This document shows, piece by piece, positions 61,386 through 64,000 of a stretch of 64,000 nt of DNA (its first letter is position 1; each line of letters opens with the position of its first letter). Made by a program: the position numbers and the translations under genes. The notes beneath the pieces are model-generated. The model did no database searches, was not told the DNA's origin, and was given only the letters and a program-made list of their open reading frames with translations. The stretch lies in contig NC_083883.1 of assembly GCF_032452875.1 (NCBI RefSeq), positions 51,458,698 to 51,522,697 of the forward strand, read 5' to 3'. The stretch is from Bos javanicus (Eukaryota; Chordata; Mammalia; Artiodactyla; Bovidae).

Positions 61386-62560
61386 TCCATGCCTGCAGTG
61401 TGGGCTGCAGTGAGCAGGTGGGCCCACGGGGAGGAGCCCTCGGGGGCTGCCCCCGCCCACACACACGTCAGCCCAAAAAACAATGAACTCAGCCTGGACA
61501 ACTAGAGGGGCTTCCTGAGCCCTGGGGAAATGGCTGGAGGGGGTTTGGGGTGGAATTGAGGCCAACCCACAGCTGGAGAGGCCGGCGAGCAGGGGGAGCT
61601 GCAGATTCCAAAGTCCAGGCAGCCCCTTAGCCCCCTGCTTTCCCAAGTCCCTGGCCCCAAGCAAGGAGTGAGCCCTCACTGCATCCTCCCTCATGGCCCA
61701 GTCAGGGTCCAGGGGGAGGCCCACCTGTCAGTTTGGTTTCCCACTATTCTGAAGTGAGCCCAGGCTCAGCCTTCTGGGTCCTGACCAGCTCTTCAAGGGA
61801 GAAGCCCCCTCTCCCAGTGCATGAGACCTTGCTGGGAGCTCAGAACGGTACCTGCACCAGTGCCTGCCTTCTAGAGTGTGGCAGGGTAGACACTGTCCCC
61901 ACAGAGCTCACCCAGCCAGGCCCCCTGTGTACAGCACAGCATGCCCAGCCTGTGCCAGCCTGTGCCAGCCCTAGGAGACCAAATGTAGCCCTCCCTGGCA
62001 GAAGTGGAGGGCCAGCTACATCCAGGGCTTCTGGGCACAGGCCTCAGGACACCAGCCTGGAGTCCTCACCTTACTTCTTCAGTGCCCTTGGCATCTGGAA
62101 GTCTGCCCTCTCCCTAACCCTGAGCCCACAACAGTGGCCGCAGAGCAGCCTTTTGTGGGACTTCTGTCCAGTGGGCAGACCCTCACCAGGCTGCTGCTCA
62201 CCAGATGGGAGAAAAACCCAGGTCCTGCAGTCAGGTCAGGCCCCAAAGGAGTCCTCCCTGCAGGGCACTGCCCCACCTCCTCCTTGGGTAGGCCCCTCTC
62301 TTCTAAATGCTGGCCTGGCTCTTGGGGTTTAGAACCAGCGGGCATTGGCGCTTACTGGCCCAGATCCTGCCTGCACTCCTGCATCCTGGCTGCACTTCTG
62401 CCCATCCTTCTCCTTCCCACTCCTGAGCCAGGAGCCTGGCTGGAGCAGGGTGAGCTGGGGGCCACCGTAGAGCCCGGAGGCGTGGGACAGCTTCAGGACA
62501 GAGCCTGGGCAGAGATCATGCAACGGGCCTGGCAAGTGCAGGCAGGATAGAGTCAAGCTG
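61386..62560 (+). other. CFAP74-TMEM52 intergenic spacer
   Basis: Unique sequence; TGTGCCAGCC is tandemly repeated near 61950. No gene recognised. Confidence 0.5.
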
Positions 62561-62565
62561 AGGAG

Positions 62566-62881
62566 GTGAAAATGAAAGTCACTCAGTAGTGTCCGACTCT
62601 TTGCAACCCCATGGACTATTCAGTCCACGGAATTCTCCAGGCCACAATACTGGAGTGGGTAGCCTTTCCCTTCTCCAGGGGATCTTCCCAACCCAGGGAT
62701 CGAAGCCAGGTCTCCCACATTGCGGGCAGATTCTTTACCAGCTGAGCCACAAAGGAAGCCCAAGAATACTGGAGTGGGTCGCCTATCCCTTCGCCAAAGG
62801 CTCTTCCCTACCCAGGGATCAAACCAGGGTCTCCTGCATTGGAGGCGAATCCTTTACTAACTGAGCTATCAGGGAAGCCCA
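62566..62881 (-). mobile_element. Bov-tA SINE with duplicated tRNA unit, antisense
   Basis: Bov-A part from ATGAAAGTCACTCAGTAGTG, then two tRNA-derived units ending GAGCCACAAAGGAAGCCC (near 62761) and GAGCTATCAGGGAAGCCC (near 62880). Confidence 0.88.
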
Positions 62882-63376
62882 AGCAGAGGAGGCCCTGCCC
62901 TCAAAGAGCTGCAGTCAGTTCCCCTCCAGGGGGTAGACGTTTGAGGAACGTGTCCTGATTGCAATGAAGACAGGCAGGGCAGCTTCCTCTCCCTCCCTCC
63001 CCAGACAAGGCCCCTTGCCATGCGGACCAATTCCCTTAGCCTGACCGCCCGACGGATAAGCAGAGGGCAGAGGGCAGCGAGCGTGCACAATTAATGTCGC
63101 TGAACTATGCTCTTGGAACGCCTCAGCGTCTTGACTGCTGCAACCCTTATCTTGAGCACCCGGGTGTGTGAGAGGCGTGGCCGCCACCCTCCGAGGCCAC
63201 ACCCAAGCACAACTGTCCATGGGACGCCTCCGTCCACCCTGAGCCCGACTGCAAGACGCCGAAGGGCAAGACTGCCCGCCACCCCGTGACCCTATGCTAA
63301 GGAAACATCTATGGGACGGACCATGGGGCGGGAATTGCGTGGGCAGGGCCCTGAAGTGGCCAAGGGCCTGCCTGTG
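62882..63376 (+). other. TMEM52 upstream flank
   Basis: Unique, increasingly GC- and CpG-rich toward TMEM52. No gene recognised; minus-strand ORFs here look like CpG-island artefacts. Confidence 0.5.
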
Positions 63377-63569
63377 GGGGGCGGGGACTCTAGAGGGCGC
63401 CGCTGATCTTGGGGGGAGGGTGGGGGCGGGGACCTGGGCGTGGCTACAAGGCCAATCCTCCAATGGACGTAGTCTCGGGTGGGAGGGGTTTACGCTGGGA
63501 GCGGCCCAGGGGCGTGGCCCTCATATAGCCGCCTGGCCTCAGGGCTCGCTACCTCTGTCGCCGCTGAGC
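63377..63569 (+). promoter_or_regulatory. TMEM52: TMEM52 promoter region
   Basis: GC-rich sequence with two GC boxes (GGGGCGGGG near 63378 and 63423), two CCAAT boxes (63452-63456 and 63460-63464) and a TATA-like CATATAG at 63522-63528, 42 bp before the ATG. A start site near 63550 is inferred from the TATA spacing. Confidence 0.65.
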
Positions 63570-63635
63570 ATGTTCTCCCGGGCACCGGCTGACCGCGGGC
63601 TCCTGCTGTTGCCGCCACTCTTACCGCTGCCGCAG
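63570..63635 (+). CDS. TMEM52: TMEM52 exon 1
   Basis: 22 codons, MFSRAPADRG followed by the hydrophobic core of the signal peptide; donor GTGGGT. Phase 0. Confidence 0.9.
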
Positions 63636-63962
63636 GTGGGTCGCGGGGTGCTCGGCTCCGGCACCGCAGGGCGGGTCTGCGCTCGGCGCGCCCTGGCCCG
63701 GGCTCACCCGTGTCCCCGCAGGTGGCGCTGGGTTTCGTGGAAGGCAGCTGCGATCCCTCGGACCAGTAAGTCGGGGACGGGGGAGCTGGGAGGCGGCGAG
63801 AAGGGTTGGGCTGAGGGAGGGAGCGGGGTTAGGGGGACCCGGGGTCCTCCCTCGGAGAGGCTTGGGCGGGACGGTGGGCCTGGCCTTTCCCCACCGGCTC
63901 CAGGTGCCGCCGTCCCACAGGTGCCCGCCCCAGGCCCGCTGGAGCAGCCTGTGGCACGTGGG
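63570..63962 (+). CDS. TMEM52: TMEM52, 5' part only (three coding exons, runs off the window)
   Basis: TMEM52 is a small single-pass membrane protein of unknown function. Seen: ATG with A at -3; a Leu/Pro-rich signal peptide (RGLLLLPPLLPLPQVALGF); then EGSCDPSDQCPPQARWSSLW and HVG, matching the short Cys-containing ectodomain just before the transmembrane helix. Exons 63570-63635, 63722-63765 and 63921-63962 join in phase with GT-AG sites. The transmembrane and cytoplasmic parts lie beyond the right edge. Position just downstream of CFAP74 on the same strand agrees with human synteny as I remember it. Confidence 0.9.
63722..63765 (+). CDS. TMEM52: TMEM52 exon 2
   Basis: Acceptor TGTCCCCGCAG, donor GTAAGT. 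Reads VALGFVEGSCDPSD and two bases of Gln. Confidence 0.9.
63921..63962 (+). CDS. TMEM52: TMEM52 exon 3
   Basis: Acceptor CGTCCCACAG, donor GTAAGT. Reads CPPQARWSSLWHV and two bases of Gly. The next exon should start the transmembrane helix. Confidence 0.88.
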
Positions 63963-64000
63963 GTAAGTGGAGGGCGCCGCGCGCAGCTGGGTGCGACGAT

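Overview
This is a vertebrate chromosomal window from a ruminant, most likely a bovid. It is dense in BovB (RTE) LINEs, Bov-tA and Bov-A2 SINEs, CHR-type tRNA-derived SINEs and a bovine-type L1, a combination typical of Pecora. I cannot tell cattle from yak, buffalo, sheep or goat. No bacterial, phage or CRISPR-like system is present.

Two genes are present, both on the + strand. CFAP74 (cilia and flagella associated protein 74, a component of the ciliary central apparatus) fills 3048-61042. I reconstructed 38 coding exons whose splice phases all join, giving an open frame of about 1,628 codons plus stop, close to the roughly 1,580 residues I remember for the human protein. The N-terminal third is charged coiled coil. 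The rest is a chain of Ig-like ASH/PapD-type modules. The start codon has a good Kozak context, and AATAAA lies 319 bp after the stop. TMEM52 starts at 63570 behind a GC-rich promoter; only its first three coding exons (signal peptide and short ectodomain) are inside the window. The order CFAP74 then TMEM52, same strand, matches human 1p36.33 as I remember it.

Layout: 1-3010 antisense L1 pieces with Bov-tA SINEs; 3048-18607 exons 1-15 (coiled coil and first ASH module) with one 53-bp minisatellite; 18608-27801 a 9.2 kb intron packed with L1 and nested SINEs; 27802-39959 exons 16-24 with a large CA-rich minisatellite in intron 23; 39960-54534 a 14.6 kb intron holding nested BovB copies, a solo-LTR candidate and an RPL34 retropseudogene; 54535-61042 the compact 3' end (exons 25-38), including one U12-type intron and one GC-AG intron; 61043-63500 3' UTR and spacer; 63377-63962 the TMEM52 promoter and first exons.

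The points most worth a second look are the predicted minor-spliceosome intron (58070-58197), the GC-AG intron with an in-frame GT competitor (59747), a 13/14 match to the palindromic RFX X-box inside an LTR-like insertion in intron 1 of this cilia gene (4507-4520), a permuted L1 mosaic between 12-bp direct repeats (32341-32557), and BovB copies whose catalytic motifs are visibly damaged. Nothing here amounts to a new biological system; the coding content is a conserved ciliary gene and the novelty is in splicing, regulation and transposon structure.
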